From: Auanema rhodensis | Lineage: Eukaryota > Nematoda > Chromadorea > Rhabditida > Rhabditidae | DNA: 64,000 nt | Direction of reading: 5' to 3' | NCBI GenBank assembly: GCA_964057225.1 | Contig: OZ059900.1 | Span: 6,706,501-6,770,500, forward strand | Part shown: in pieces, positions 12,769 to 25,200 of the stretch | Layout: the number at the start of each line of letters is the position of its first letter | How positions within the stretch are numbered: the stretch's first letter is position 1 | Made by a program: the position numbers and the translations under genes | The notes under the pieces: model-generated | The model's input: only the letters and a program-made list of their open reading frames with translations | What the model was told of the DNA's origin: nothing | Databases searched by the model: none

Positions 12769-14297
12769 GACAGCACTGAATGATGTCAACGAATCAATGA
12801 CGCTACTGCAAAACAGACCATGTTTTTGGCTAATTTTTGGCAAAATTAGGCTTCCAACAACAACAAAAAAAATTTGAAAATTATTCATAGCTCGCCACTA
12901 TTGAGATGGGTTGCAGTTGAACAGCGGATTTATTGACAGGAAACAAAGTGCATAGTAATATATTTCAAATAATTGAAACGAATATTATACGTATAGTGAA
13001 TATCAAACATTACAGCGGTCTATGTTCAAATGAGAGGCAAAAACAACCAAATGTGTTCCACCGTTTCTCTTTCTACTCGAACGTTTTAAATTTTCTTCAC
13101 ACACTGAGCTTAATCTCAAAAAATTCATTTTCTTTCTATAATTTTTTTATTTTAATTTTAATAGTTTTCCAAGATTGTAATTAAAAAAGAGAATATAAAA
13201 ATGTTTTTGCGGTTTTTCGTGTAAGAAATTGAAACACCAATAGAAAAACTTTAGATATTTTTCTCAAGTTTTCATTTCTTAAAATGTAGTCGATCAACTA
13301 AAATGAAGAAAAACTTAAACTACATTTGTCCTCATTATTTCTTGAATAGGTTGAAAATAGTATTCGGCTGAAGAAGATACTTAAATAATTACTAGATATT
13401 ATCCAAAAACAGCCTTAATTTCTTTATTATTTTTTATTTCATACATATATTAACATTTAAATGAATTTACAGTTCCTTTTTACTTCTGCAATTCATGTTC
13501 TATGTTTAATTCCATTTATCCAGTCATCTTAGAAAACACTTTTTCATTTTTTTTGTTTATCTATGACAAATTGTCCCTCTTTTGTGTGTTAACTTCTGTC
13601 TTTTCCGACATAAATTCAATTTTTTTGCTGATTCAGAAAACGCTTGTCCACATCATCACAATGAGACCAGTAGTAATGCTGATGCGGCATTAACGAAACG
13701 AAGAAATGCGAAGACAATATGTGAACAAGATAGCGTTAGCCAATAGTTTAAGCACACGTCGACTTGGTTTTCCTTTTTGCAGTCTCTGGATGTTTAGATG
13801 GCGCATATGTGTATAACTGCAAGTTTTTGGGAAAAAAAAGCGATCAAACCGCTGTAAAAAGAAATATCATCCGTCAATACTATTGGTATTATTTGTTTGC
13901 AGTACGAAATGATTAGGTCAGAGATCATCCAAAATAATAAAAGCAAAAGAATTAACACGATAGTTTATGGAAAAATATGACAGAAACAATGAAATTATAC
14001 TGAAATATGGGCACTAGCTTGTGAGAATATGACCGTTTATATAGAAATATATTATTATAATATGATATAGACATTGATATATCTATTTTCGTATATTTTT
14101 TTCAATATAAATTCGGCTCTTCAGAATTTGTTCTTCTAACTCAGCAAGCCTTGCTCCCTGTTTATTTCTCCATTCATAAATATGCTAGCACATTTACAGT
14201 GTCAATGGAAATGGCATTGATTATATCTTAATAGCTTGAACTATGACCCACACATCTATCATCGCATACAAACTATCTTGCTTATAGCACTGGAGCA

Positions 14298-14429
14298 ATG
14301 TTGACTGACATTATTGACTATGCAGGCCATACGTTGACCCTCATAGAAACATTTGATCAGAATAGAAGGACGAAGGAGCAACAGGCAAGGCAGCAATCAT
14401 TGACCTACATTGATGATGGCAAAGTTTGA
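14298..14429 (+). CDS. small hypothetical ORF, 43 codons
   Basis: An ATG-started frame in a higher-complexity patch encodes a hydrophilic peptide (begins MLTDIIDYAGHTLTLIETF, then Arg/Lys/Gln-rich, ends YIDDGKV). The frame stays open another 16 codons upstream of the ATG. Amino-acid composition looks more protein-like than neighbouring frames. There is no recognised family, no obvious splice partners and no support beyond openness. It could be chance or a lone exon. Confidence 0.15.
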   Translation: MLTDIIDYAGHTLTLIETFDQNRRTKEQQARQQSLTYIDDGKV

Positions 14430-17070
14430 TAGCATATGATAGAACGAAAAGGCTGAGATAGAATGAGAGTTAGAAAATTGCGCATAAGTATAGATGATCG
14501 TTACGATGACGCCAATGATGCAAGAAATCCGAATAAGATAATGAAAGTGACCACATATATGATATGAGAAATTAGATTGAGCAAAGAAGATTATCCGACT
14601 CGGTCAAAAGATTATAGCAAAGGATAACGGGTATTTTAAATGATCAAATATCGTTTGTTACTAACTAACGCCGACTAATTGAGGCAATATTTGGATGAAA
14701 TCGATTAAAAGATTTGGTATAATTCTGTTTTTGCTATTAGAGAAAGACTATAAATATATACATATATGCATAGTTATAGTGATGTGATATTTGTATAGAA
14801 ATAATAGATATGAAGAGCAGATATGATATATTGATTTGAAAAAAATTCTTTTTTTTTCTCGCAACTATACGACTTGAATAAATGAGTGGAATGAAGAAAA
14901 ATATTTCTACTTCCGCTAAGCGAGGCAAAAGAACAATTGAATTTTGAGAATAGAGCTATAATTTTGAAAAATGCGATAAAAATTTTAATTTTGTTTATAT
15001 AAATAGAACTTTAGTTTTTTCTGCTTATAAACGAAAAATAAAGGTATTTAAAATATTACAGAAGCAGTTTGATAAATATAGAAAAACTGGATGTTTTGCT
15101 TAATCAATTTAAATAGGCTCGTGAATTATGAATACAATTTCTTTTAAGCAATGAGAACTAGTTGTCGCTAAATGATAGCTGAGCAAAATAACTACTAGTG
15201 AAAGAAAAAGTCTCGCTTTCATAAACAATAACTTGGCAGTTTATCCAGAATTTTAATTAAAATGAGTTTTTGAAAACTAATTGTATTGGTTTGACAACGA
15301 TCAATGGTCTTATTGGAATCTTTAGCCTGAACCACAAATATAAATAAGATAAACTATTGTTTTTGTAATTTTAATTATTGACTTTGAAAATAGATAAAAG
15401 AAATTTCAGATATTCAATTAAATTATATTTGCTCTCAGAGAATTATTTTTAGTTAACCAGTACCTTCATCATGTTTTCTTCTTTATTCCCAGTAAGCATT
15501 AATTAATGCTGCTTTCAGTTTCATCATTCGAAATTTGAAATAAATATAGGTATGAAAAGAAATTGAGTGGCAAACAAGATTTACAGAAAACACTGAATTG
15601 TGTTTGAAAAATCACGAGCTTGAAGGAAAATGTTTTTTGAACAAGGAATTAAGAGTGATTATGCATTAGAAATGGGCGTAGTCAATAAATTTTTATGCTT
15701 CTTAATGATGATAGTTTCAGCCATTTTTTGTATATGTGTCACAATTAAACTGGAAGAAACCTTTTTTTCTCGTTTTTTTTCTACTTGCCATCATTAATTT
15801 GTTCAGTTATAATCATCATCAATAGCGGGTTAAATGTGAATGTAAGAGTATATGCGTGTCGAAAATAGAGGAAGATTCGAAAATCAGGTCATTACTTTTC
15901 GAGAACAATCTGGTCTAGTTTCAAGGATTTTGAACAAATGTCCTTGAACATACTTCCCCATTTACGTGTTGGTCAAGCAGATTTAAAAAAAGGAGCAAGC
16001 GTTTGTCGCAAAATGGGATTTTTCTACTCTTCAATGCACACGTGTACATACACAGCTGCAAGAGAGGAAGTGTTACATCAAGCGAGTAGAAATAGTACTC
16101 TTAATTAAAGATTAATTGTTTCAGAAAAAAGATCGTGATTTAAACATTTTGAAAGAAGAACTTTCAATACTAATAGCCAATTATATTATAAAAAATAAGA
16201 GACTAGTGTTCAACTCCTTGAAGCATGGGTAATAAGAGAGTAACTATCAACTATGCTTTCATGTTAGAAGAAATGTTCAGGCTTTTCTTGAATAATGAAG
16301 TAATATATGTTATATTTTTAAACTTTTGCGAACTTTTTCAGTGCCATTGACTTTCTACTGTACAGGTAATGAATTTCGAGAATAAAGTTTTCACACTTGA
16401 ATAAAGAAAATTTGTAATATGAAAACAAGAAAAAACACTTCTAATAATGTTTAATGTTTGTCAAGATTAAAATTTTTTACGACATTTTCTAGTAAAAAAT
16501 CTGATATGGAGCTGATAAGACGCTGAAAACTTAGTTGAAACGAGACAGGGTGTAATTCTTGTTATAGTAGGTTAAATTAAAAACATAGAAACCATGTTTT
16601 CAAGAGATTTACATTTTAATTGAAAAAAGCGTTAGCAGTTTCAATTTGTTATTGACGCTACATTACTAAACAATAGAAACTGAATAGTAGGTTAGGACGT
16701 TCATACTAAATATAATTAATAAGTGATAATTCAGCCCTAATTCAGCTTTGAGCAACACTATTATTCTCTCAGTTAAGACTAAATGAAAAAAGCTGTTTCT
16801 ATCTCACAGAAGACACAAGACCACACACAGAGACGCATTGTAAACATTCATGTTTTTTATCATTTCATCTCACTGAGAAGCATTCAGTCAGCTTATACAT
16901 ATTTCTACTCATTTATGATCGTTTATAATTTGTATTCTTTTATTTTATCATTTGTTATCACTTTTCTGGAATACTATTTTAGTTATATATACGTGAAAAA
17001 TCACATTTTGTGTTATAGTGACCCGATAAAAAACTCTGTTTGAATTGTGGAAAATATCCACGCGTCGCGG

Positions 17071-17145
17071 TCGCGCGCGCGTCAAACTGCAAAGCCAATG
17101 GCGGGCGGAGGCGTGTCTTCCAACAACCAATAATAAATACACACG
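17071..17145 (+). promoter_or_regulatory. pdi-2 promoter with CCAAT boxes and ERSE-like element
   Basis: A GC-rich block interrupts AT-rich DNA just upstream of pdi-2. It has an alternating CG tract (about 17071-17082), a CCAAT box at 17095-17099 and a second CCAAT at 17127-17131. The second CCAAT is followed after exactly nine bases by ACACG. That is one mismatch from the ER stress response element CCAAT-N9-CCACG bound by NF-Y with ATF6/XBP1. PDI genes are standard unfolded-protein-response targets, so the element fits the gene. It lies only 52 bases from the start codon, so the transcription start must be close. Confidence 0.5.
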
Positions 17146-17196
17146 GCTCAGATCGATCTATCGGACCATTAGTCTATCATTCCTGGTTGAACCGTG

Positions 17197-19253
17197 ATGA
17201 GGATCGCCTGTCTTGTTCTTTTGGCTGTCGGAGCCTTTGCCGCTACCGTTGAAGAGGAAGAGAACGTCATCGTTCTTACCAAGGTAAACCTTAATTTAAA
17301 TTTGCCGCCATTAGACCTTTAACATGGATACCCAATGATTATAATGCAGTATGTATATATTAGCTTTGGTCCATGGTTTTGTCATTGTTTCACTTTTGGT
17401 TTTATTCTTTATGAGAGCTTATATATTTGTCATATGCTAATTTCTGGTGTTTTAGGATAACTTCGATGAAGTAATCAATGGTCATGAGTTTGTTCTTGCC
17501 GAATTCTACGCTCCATGGTGCGGACACTGCAAGGTAACTTTTGTTTGTATTGTATTGTTGACTTTGTGCCATTTTGTATAGGCTCTTGCCCCAGAGTACG
17601 CTAAGGCTGCCACCCAATTGAAGGAAGAAGGATCTACAATCAAGCTCGCTAAGTTAGATGCCACCATTCACGGTGATGTTTCCAGCAAGTTCGAGGTATA
17701 ACTACATATGTTAGTACACGTGTACTAACTTCTTGGTTTAAGATCCGTGGATACCCAACCCTCAAGCTTTTCCGCAACGGAAAGCCATCCGAATACACCG
17801 GAGGACGTGACTCTGCTTCCATCATTGGATGGCTCAAGAAGAAGACCGGACCAGTTGCCAAGACCCTCAAGACCGAGTCTGATGTTAAGGATCTCCAGGA
17901 ATCTGCTGATGTTGTCATCATTGGATACTTCAAGGTGTGTTTTAATATTTTCTCCTTTCCGTTGTCCAAAATCAGTAACAACTGAATTAGTTACAATTAA
18001 GTGACGTGTTTCACATGAACCTTATTTTATGTGGCATATTTGAACAAATTGTAGATAAGATAGTAGTCGCCAACGTTAAATAAGTTTATCACACAAAAAC
18101 ACGAATGCTAAAAGCTTCTTTGCCCTTATCTAATACTTTGTGAACATTTTATTTTAAGGACTTGGAATCTTCCGATGCTAAGCTTTTCCTCGAGGTTGCT
18201 GCCAGCTTCGACGACATTCCATTCGGAATTTCTTCTGAATCTGCTGCTAAGGATGAGCTTAACTTGAAGAAGGACGGAATCGTTCTCCTCAAGAAATTCG
18301 ATGATGGACGTGCCGTCTACGAAGAGTCTGCTGTTTCTGTCGAGAGCCTCAAGACCTGGATCCAAGCCAACCGTCTCCCACTTGTTTCTGAATTCACCCA
18401 AGAGACTGCCTCTGTTATCTTCGGTGGAGAAATCAAGAACCACAACCTTTTGTTCATTTCCAAGGAATCCGCTGAGTTCGAGAAGCTCGATGGTGAATTC
18501 AAGAATGCCGCTAAGGAATTCAAGGGACGTGTTCTCTTCGTCTACATTAACACTGATGTCGAAGACAACGCCAGAATCATGGAATTCTTCGGACTCAAGA
18601 AGGACGACCTTCCAGCCATCCGTCTTATCTCCCTCGAGGAAGATATGTCCAAGTTCAAGCCAGATTTCGATGAGATCACTACCGAAAACATCATCAAGTT
18701 CACCCAATCTTACCTCGATGGACAATTGAAGCCACACCTTATGTCTGAAGATATCCCAGAGGATTGGGACAAGAGCCCTGTCAAGACCCTCGTCGGAAAG
18801 AACTTCGACTCCGTAAGTTTTTAAAAACTAAAACGTATAGTTCATTAAAATTTCTAGGTTGCCCGTGACCAATCTAAGAACGTCCTTGTTGAGTTCTACG
18901 CTCCATGGTGCGGACACTGCAAGCAACTTGTTCCAACCTGGGACAAGCTTGGAGAGAAGTATGCTGATCACGAAAACATCGTTATCGCCAAGATGGACTC
19001 CACTGCCAACGAGGTAAATATTTATAATCTGAAGCTTCAGTATATGTTATTCTTATAGATCGAAGACGTCAAGATCCAATCTTTCCCAACCATCAAGTTC
19101 TTCCCAGCTGGATCCAACAAGGTCATTGATTACACCGGAGACAGAACCCTCGAAGGATTCGTTAAGTTCCTCGAGACCAACGGAAAGGACGGAGCTGGAC
19201 AATCCGATGATGATAAGGCTTCCGAGGAAGGAGAGGGCCACACTGAGCTCTAA
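17197..19253 (+). CDS. pdi-2: protein disulfide isomerase, P4HB/PDIA1 type
   Basis: ER-lumen oxidoreductase and chaperone that forms and rearranges disulfides; in nematodes also the beta subunit of collagen prolyl 4-hydroxylase. Seven exons: 17197-17283, 17456-17533, 17582-17695, 17743-17934, 18159-18812, 18858-19013, 19059-19253; 491 aa, the expected size. A signal peptide covers residues 1-16. Two thioredoxin domains carry identical APWCGHCK active sites (Cys51/Cys54 and Cys393/Cys396), separated by the b and b' domains. An acidic tail ends in HTEL, an ER-retrieval signal of the KDEL class. Codon use is strongly biased to GGA, CCA, AAG, CTC and GTC, unlike every neighbour, which indicates very high expression. 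Frames on the opposite strand of exon 5 (up to 203 codons) are shadows of this bias. From memory C. elegans pdi-2 is C07A12.4, beside the TOM1 homologue. Confidence 0.98.
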
Positions 19254-22226
19254 ATCCCTATCTCTGTTATTATCACCAATCTTTCCTGTGAATTTTCTCT
19301 CACAATTGTTTGCCTTTGCTATAATCTTACCTTATTGTTTTTGAACTCTGATTGATGTTGATTGGAGGATGATAAGCTAATAAGTTATTTGTTGTAAAAT
19401 CTCATTTGATCGTGTCAACATACATTGGGTTTCTTTTAATGTTTACAGATGTATTCGCTACTTATTTGCTAATGTGATAGGGTATCGGATAAATTATTAT
19501 TGTGAACACATTTGCATTTAAGTATCTAGTAAATCTTTATCATTTCTATTTTTTGTCTTGTTTGTTTGGTAGACTACAAAGAATCACACAACATTCACTA
19601 GAATATAAACAACGGAAACAATCAGGTTCAGTCAGGTTACAATCAGTTTATCTAAAGACATTGAAACTCCATAATCTCAAAATGTTTGTTTCACAATACT
19701 ATAGTTTCTCATAGTTCCGCGGGTGTCAGAAATACCTCCGATTTTGAATGTAGTTTACTGTTGTTTTTGTAAGTGCATGGGAATGACCAGAAACTGAATA
19801 TTACATTTGATTTCTATTGTAACTTTCGTTAATGTCTCATTTTTCAATTGCAACTTTCAATTTCAACTTGCTACTAGTATTGCCAGTTCAATAGTTTGCC
19901 TACGTAGACCCTCCGCATCATAATTTTACAGTGCAGTTGCAGTTTTCCTAACAGTTTTTTTATGATTGTTTGCTGTATAATATAAAGTTTTCAGAGATAA
20001 ACCTTTGACACCTTAAAGGCTGTACCTTTTTATTTTGATTTTATCAGCGTTCATTGACTTCTTAGCAAAAAGAAGGACGTTCATCCTTCTCGAATCGTCT
20101 TTGATACTTACAGGACGGATATTCGCACGCACAATTTTCTTTAGTTTTTGCTGTCAATCAAATAACAATCTCCTAACATCTCTACGAAGGAATAGCGTGA
20201 TTTCAAGTTTAACTTCAAGCGTTTTGAATATATTCAACTGCCTCTCAACATTAGCATTGAATAAATATTATATTTGGTTGCTATAGTGACAATATACTTC
20301 CAACCAATTTCAATAGCATGAGGTATACTTTGGATTCCAAACACAAGATATTGAAATCTAAGTCGGTATTCTTATTTTTCAGTAAATTGAAAAGGTGTTC
20401 ACTCAATTATTACATCTCTTACTATTTTTATTCCCATAGCTGTCAGCTATTAAATACCGGATATTTGAGTTAGATCCTCAGTAAGTTCAAGCTGTCACTG
20501 TTTATACACACATACACACATATTTTCATTCATATATTCTTACTATAAACACGGCCTCCATAGCCTCATAAACAAACGTATAGCTATGCACACATTTATG
20601 TGCACATATATCCAAGGGTAGCCAGAACAGCATCTTTATTCAAATGGCCTTGATCCGATCTAGCCATGTTTCGGAATTAGAAGATTGAAAAATAGTTTGC
20701 AAGGTCAATGACGCCGATGTTCTGACCGCAGGAAAAGGCCGCGCCATCAATTACTGGACGTCTTTCAAATTTCTCGTATAATGCTGTATTGACGACCCTC
20801 GAACTAATGACCTCTCACTCCTTCTCACAAATAGGACAAATTTCTTCCAGCCACGACACCAAATAAGGTAGTTTAAAGAAAACGGATGAAAGAGGGGTTT
20901 ACACGGTTTAGAATAGGGACTGGCTTATACTTAACAAACAACTGCAACTAACAGATTGAGCACTTAAATAATATGTTTCTGAAATTAAAATTTGTTTTCT
21001 TTGAAGAATACACTTACTACAGTAGATCATTTGATTTTTAGTGAAGTAGGATGAATAATTGAATCCAGGTAACAAGGTTAACGTTCTCTGATTTTTTTTT
21101 CTTCAAGTAGAAATAAATATAGTTTTTGATACTAAATTAATATGAATAGTTGACACAAAGCAAAATTTAATGTTAATAATAGGTTAATTAAGTATTTGTC
21201 ATAGCCACAAATAAAATAGATATATGCTATTATCACAGCTGCTTAAACTGTTGATTTAGAACAATTGATGCCATCACGTATCAACAAATGTCAAATAAAG
21301 GAAGCTTAACATACAAAGATATATACTATATGTATAATTAATATAATATCCCCAAAAGAGAGTTCACTACTCTGCAATAAACCAACAATAATTAATAAAA
21401 TAAAAGAAAGAAACTAAATAGCATCAAAGACTGGAATACGTCGAACCACCATTCATAATAAATACATTAACACATATTTTCTACATGTTTTATATAAATC
21501 GATAAAAAATATCATTTATTATTGATTGTGTAGAATATTCATACTCTGTAGTTAATCAATAATTGTTTTCTACTATAAATCAGACAAAATATTAATAAAT
21601 TATAAATATTCATTTGTGATATGTCGATACACGCACAAATACAAATCAGGAGCAATAAATTGAGTTGTCCACTAATAGTGGTGAAACGACAAATTGCCAA
21701 TCAAATAAACAGTGAAACAGTGTATATATTATTTAGATTATTTTGAATTTCTTAAGAAAATAAATGTATGTTTTTCTCTGATAAAGTAATATTTATCTGT
21801 TACCGTATCACAGTACATGAATTAATCACAACATGATTCCTGAAAAGATACGCAAAAAGAACTGAAGATAAAAGATTTGTGAAGAAGAAAAAAAAACGAA
21901 AACAATCTAACAACTTCGGTAACTGAAGAAGAGAACAATGTGACGAACTTGATTAATCCAATTAGAAAATATGTATTTTAATAGAGATAGAGTAGAAAAC
22001 AAGAGAAAAAATGGGAGATGAATTATATTAAAAACTTTGAAGAGAAAAAACCTCTTAAAAAAGACAACAAACATATAAAATTATATGATCAAGGCTGAAT
22101 CGTGTAGTTGCATAATTGGCAAATGCAATAAATTGAATAAAGAAAAAAACAAATGACACTTGGGCAAATCGTAGTGATGAAATGGACTAAATATTATCCG
22201 ATAATATCTAAGATAATGGCTAGCTA
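19254..22226. other. convergent intergenic region pdi-2 / acetyl-CoA carboxylase
   Basis: Three kilobases of AT-rich DNA shared by two 3' ends. A higher-GC patch at about 20690-20870 has no long frame on either strand and no tRNA fold I could make. From about 21000 on the sequence is A-rich, with many short runs. No gene is supported. Confidence 0.55.
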
Positions 22227-25200
22227 TTAGATAGTTCCCCGTCGAGACAAAAGACGTTCCAATAACCGTTTTTGACTTTCAGGACTGAGCTCAGAAATTT
22301 GGCTGCAAGAAAAATAAAATTAAGATTCAGTTTGTTAATAACATACCGTTCTAATGTGCTTTCACGCACGTCTCTGATTTTTTCAAAGAAACTAACTCCT
22401 TGTATATATTTCTCAACAACTCTAATTTGTTGGCGTGGATTGAGCTTGGTTGAGCCAGCCTGATATTCTTCTAGCTGTCGGAGAATCCATTCGTACGCTT
22501 CGTTACGAGTAACATTGTCTGAGGCATTAAGATATCTGAAAATGAGGTAATTTATATAATATCCAGTTTATTTCAGTTAGTTACTTTTCAGCAAGTTGAA
22601 TCTTGGCCATTTCAAGTTGGAAAATTTCGATAAACATATTTCTAGATGATCGAAGGTTGGTGACATGTTGAACAGCCTTTTTGATGTGCATACGCTCGGC
22701 ACGATCGTGGAGATCAGCAAACTCAACAGACACATTGCGGTAGATCTTTTCAAGTTCGGTTGCTCTCTTCTTGAGCAGACCAGAGAGACGATTAGCTTCA
22801 GATGATTCAATACCGTTCTTCTAAAAAGAAATAGAGATTCAATGAATGTTCACACTTTCAAAAACTTACTTTGATCTCATCTGATAACTGAGAGTCTAGT
22901 TGCATCATAATTTCATCATTTCTCTTCTGAAGAGCGAATAGCTTCTCTTTGCGGAACTTGATGCCAACTATGGCATTTGGTTCAAGAATTCCTCCTCGAG
23001 ATTCTTGATCAGCAACCATATGAATGATTCCAGGATTGATCTGACTGTCCAAGACAGCCCAAGCTCCACCGCGAAGTTCTCCTTGATGAGGAATATAGAC
23101 GATGACTGGTTGACGATATTGACGAAGAGCATCTACAATCTGGGCTCCAAACTTCAAAACCATATCGAACATATCTAAGAAATAATTAGTTATAATTTAA
23201 ACAATCTTTAAAATAACTCACCTTTTTGGCCACCAGAGAATCCACGAAGTGAAGCGATGAAGAGAAGTGGAAGGTTTTCACGATTAAAGTCTCCAATAAC
23301 TTCGGCGGTTTTGTAAGCGGAATCAGGATACCAGACTTGACCGGCTTGATGAACTTCAACTTCCTGACTGTTAAGGCAAGCAGGGTCGGCAGGGGTCACG
23401 TTCTTCACATTACGAAGTTCAGAGGAAACAATTCCAATTGGAATACCTCCAATACGAGCACGGCCAGCTGAAATACAGAAAATTCAAAATTATAAAAGTA
23501 TAATAAACATACCAATGATGGTCTTGGCCCATTCGCTCATGATTTCATCAAATGAACCAGAATCGCAAATACCTCTAGCCGTCGAAGAGTTCTTGGAATC
23601 TATCAAGTCACGGATATCAAACGCCTTGTTAGCTTCAGTATCGAAGACAACGTCACGTGGATCACTATCCACTCCAAATGATTGATGGAATGGGAATTTG
23701 TTCTCTTGAGCTGGCAGGTAGCTCATCCACTTGACAAGCTTACAGACTCCTTCGAAGTCATCTTCCACAACGGCATGAGTAACTCCGTTCTTGTGCATGA
23801 TTTGAACTCCACCAAGCTGATTGTTAGAAGTATATACTTCTTTACCCAAGAGGGTGTTCAAAGCTGGAGCACCGGTCAAAATAAGGTGAGAAGTGCGAGA
23901 CTGAAAAATAATTATTAATAATGAAATTATAATGCACTTGCTTACTTGAACAATTCTATGAGCTAAACGAGCGGTGTAAGCTCCAATACCTACTGAACGT
24001 CCGGTGACAAAACAGTAAGTTGGAACTTCTTCATAGGATTTCGATGTTTCTCCTGCGATTAAACCAGAACCTTGCAGGTTTTCTACACCAATATGCTCAT
24101 TGGCACGTCCAACAACACTCTTGAGACGAAGAAGACCATTAGGCATCTTTTCATAAACAATTTGATCACGCAGCAATTGTTCTTCTGATCCGTCAACATA
24201 GAGATATTCAAATCCTTCAGCTGGGTTTTCAGTATCCTTGAATTTGACACGGAATGTCTTGGAAACATCTTCGGCTAGACCAATACGTGCTCCGGAGTTG
24301 CAAGACATATTGACACGAGGAAGCTTCTTTTCGCGAGAGTATTGACTAGCAAGGCTGTATACAACATCTTCGGGAAGAGCGAAAGATCCTGATTGGAATG
24401 TAATATCATTAGCAATGGCGACAATCTGGTATCCCTTGGGTTGTTCAGGTGTGAAGAGACTAGAATGACAAATTAATATAATATTAGATTCTCTAAAAAC
24501 TTACGTAAGGAGCCAAGCAACCATTCCGGATTCATTATTGCAGTTATCAGCACGATTCTTCAGCTCTTCTCTATCAGTGATATGAACAAGTTTGTTGTCC
24601 TTAACAATAAGTTCCTCCTCAATGAAGAACTTGCGGTAATCGCTATTCAAGAAAGCAGTTTTTTGTTTCTCAGAAAGTTGTTCATAACGACTGCGGAAAA
24701 GTTCATGATCCTTAACTTCGGTGCTGTTTTCAACAACTTCCTTAAGTCTCTTCCACTCTTCGAGGCAAGCTCTTCCGAAAAGAGTGGGGTAATCATACAC
24801 ATAAGTGGTTCCATTAGCTCTTGTAGAAACACGTTTCTTCTCAATCTTTTTAACGCTGGTATATTGTTCGAGACTGTTACCATAAAGCTTATGTGAAAGT
24901 CTGAGTGCTTCAATATTAGACTGAAAAAAAACTTGTTTGTAGGAAACGCAGTAAGAATTTACCTGAACTTCTTGATAAATTCCAAATTCAGGAGTTACAC
25001 CGGTTTCATCAAGGAATTTGATGCGGTGCTTCATTTGTTGTCCATTGTGAATTTGTGGTGTCACAATTTCGACTTCAGTGACACGATGCTTATAAAGAAT
25101 ATCTCTCTGTGATCTGATAGCGGTAATGTATGCTTCTTCGAGCTCAGCTTCATAGTCAGCCGTATAATTTTCAGATAGCTTAGGGAAGGCAACATAGAGG

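Larger units (their letters stand above)
11082..17040. other. divergent intergenic region between TOM1-like gene and pdi-2
   Basis: Six kilobases of AT-rich sequence between two divergent starts. No recognised gene is present. A short protein-like frame lies at 14298-14429 and a palindromic AP-1-type site at 12754-12768 (listed separately). Otherwise I see only A/T runs and short low-complexity frames. Confidence 0.6.

Noticed and set aside
18126-18737. 203-codon open frame on the - strand across pdi-2 exon 5, and a 142-codon + frame at 18301-18729
   Set aside because: Both are shadows of the strongly biased pdi-2 codons; the + frame encoding the PDI b/b' domains is unquestionable.
20690-20870. 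GC-richer patch with a B-box-like TTAGTTCGAGGG on the - strand, considered as a tRNA
   Set aside because: T-stem arms do not pair and no acceptor or D-arm can be formed at the right spacing.
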